Source: JAXMAO01 sp046350375 (GTDB taxonomy: Bacteria > Planctomycetota > Phycisphaerae > UBA1845 > UTPLA1). Taken from it: 16,164 nt of DNA. The stretch covers positions 1 through 16,164 of the forward strand of contig JAXMAO010000017.1 of NCBI GenBank assembly GCA_046350375.1, written 5' to 3'. Shown in pieces: positions 15,470-16,164 of this stretch. A program made the position numbers and the translations under genes. How positions within the stretch are numbered: the stretch's first letter is position 1; each line of letters begins with the position of its first letter. Below the pieces are notes generated by a model. It saw nothing but the letters and a program-made list of their open reading frames with translations. It was not told the DNA's origin and ran no database searches.

Positions 15470-16162
15470 ATGCCGGCACGTTCAAATCTCGCGATGCGAG
15501 GCTTGGTCTCGATTGGGTTTGTGCTGGCGCTGCTGCTGGCCGGGCCGGGCCCGGCCTGGGGGCAGTTGGTCAACCAGCCGCCGAACCAGAGCGGCGGGCC
15601 GACGTCTGACACGGATTTCATCAACATGTTCGGCCAGCAGAGCTGGCAGCAGTTGGCGGAGGACTTCACGCTCTCGGCCCCGGCCGACATCCGCAAGATC
15701 CGCTGGTGGGGGTTTTACGACCAGGACAATCCGCCGGCGAGCGAGGTGATGCGGATCCGGTTCTACGGTGCCCGGCCGGGCGACGGGCTGCCGGGGGCGG
15801 TGTTGCAGGAGACGCAGGTTGCGAACCCGTTGCGCGTTGCGACGGGGCGGATCGTCGCCGTGGGCATCGCCCCGCACGAGTACCGCTACGAGGCGATCCT
15901 GCCGGCGTTGTTTTCGGCGGCGGCGGGCGTGCCGTACTGGATCGAGATCGTGCAGGTGGGGGATGTGAATACCAAATTCCGATGGGAGGATTCGAGCATT
16001 GGGAATGATCGATGGCTTTTTCTCAATCCCACCGGTCCGGACTGGCAGGTTCCCGTGACTCTATCGGATCGAGCGTATGAAATGTTCGCCGTGCCCGAGC
16101 CGGGCGCGGCGGCGCTGGTTGTTTCGGCGCTTGTGTTGGGGCGTCGAATGCGTAAGCGATAG
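15470..16162 (+). CDS. PEP-CTERM sorting-domain protein
   Basis: The 230-residue product has a signal peptide (hydrophobic 11-24, likely cleavage near 31) and a central region of about 170 residues that I do not recognise beyond a probable beta-rich fold. It ends with a classic PEP-CTERM tail: VPEPG (208-212), a hydrophobic helix (213-224) and a basic end RRMRKR (225-230). PEP-CTERM tails are recognised by exosortase and mark proteins for export linked to extracellular polysaccharide. No exosortase is in the window. The ATG at 15470 is chosen because AAAGGGGAG lies 8 bases upstream; the in-frame extension back to 15287 lacks such a site. The gene ends 2 bases before the window edge. The 247-bp gap upstream holds no gene and no clear promoter. 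Confidence 0.87.
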   Translation: MPARSNLAMRGLVSIGFVLALLLAGPGPAWGQLVNQPPNQSGGPTSDTDFINMFGQQSWQQLAEDFTLSAPADIRKIRWWGFYDQDNPPASEVMRIRFYGARPGDGLPGAVLQETQVANPLRVATGRIVAVGIAPHEYRYEAILPALFSAAAGVPYWIEIVQVGDVNTKFRWEDSSIGNDRWLFLNPTGPDWQVPVTLSDRAYEMFAVPEPGAAALVVSALVLGRRMRKR

Positions 16163-16164
16163 CG

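Noticed and set aside
15480..15490. GTTCAAATC, which resembles a tRNA T-loop
   Set aside because: It lies inside the start of the PEP-CTERM gene, and no acceptor stem or anticodon arm can be folded around it.

Overview
The window is a GC-rich bacterial chromosome segment next to the replication-initiation genes. The gene content points to a planctomycete, probably of the Phycisphaerae type, though this is inferred from gene families and not from a marker gene. The clues are a Hanks-type kinase with an N-terminal zinc ribbon, a second zinc-ribbon protein with the same Cys spacing, a secreted protein with NxxGxxAF repeats and a Cys-containing dockerin tail, a PEP-CTERM protein, Asp-box and kelch propellers, and several GTG starts.

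Left part (1-2940): dnaN starts at 30 on the minus strand and runs off the left edge. dnaA (319-1674, minus) lies upstream of it, so the classical dnaA-dnaN order is kept, with a 288-bp hairpin-rich gap. dnaA has a good promoter. A 425-bp gap separates it from a divergent OmpA/Pal-type lipoprotein gene with its own promoter and a strong terminator.

Middle (2941-9666): a stand-alone HisH-like protein has lost all three residues of the glutaminase triad. It converges on a minus-strand group of der (EngA GTPase), a zinc-ribbon protein 35 bp behind it, and a membrane Ser/Thr kinase with an Ada-like zinc-binding domain at its C-terminus. Divergent from der is a large MscS-type channel gene with a signal peptide and a long coiled coil, broken by an apparent frameshift near 8170-8215.

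Right part (9667-16164): this is accessory cargo of mostly exported proteins. It holds a dockerin-tailed NxxGxxAF protein (minus), an Asp-box propeller and a DUF1428 protein (plus), a kelch-type lipoprotein (minus), an in-frame fusion of thioredoxin-type arsenate reductase with a MoaD/ThiS-like beta-grasp protein ending in Gly-Gly (plus), and a PEP-CTERM protein (plus).

The core genes serve replication initiation, ribosome assembly and envelope integrity. The most unusual genes are the ArsC-beta-grasp fusion, the triad-less HisH homologue and the kinase with an Ada-like sensor-like tail. No tRNA, rRNA, CRISPR array, transposase or phage gene was seen.
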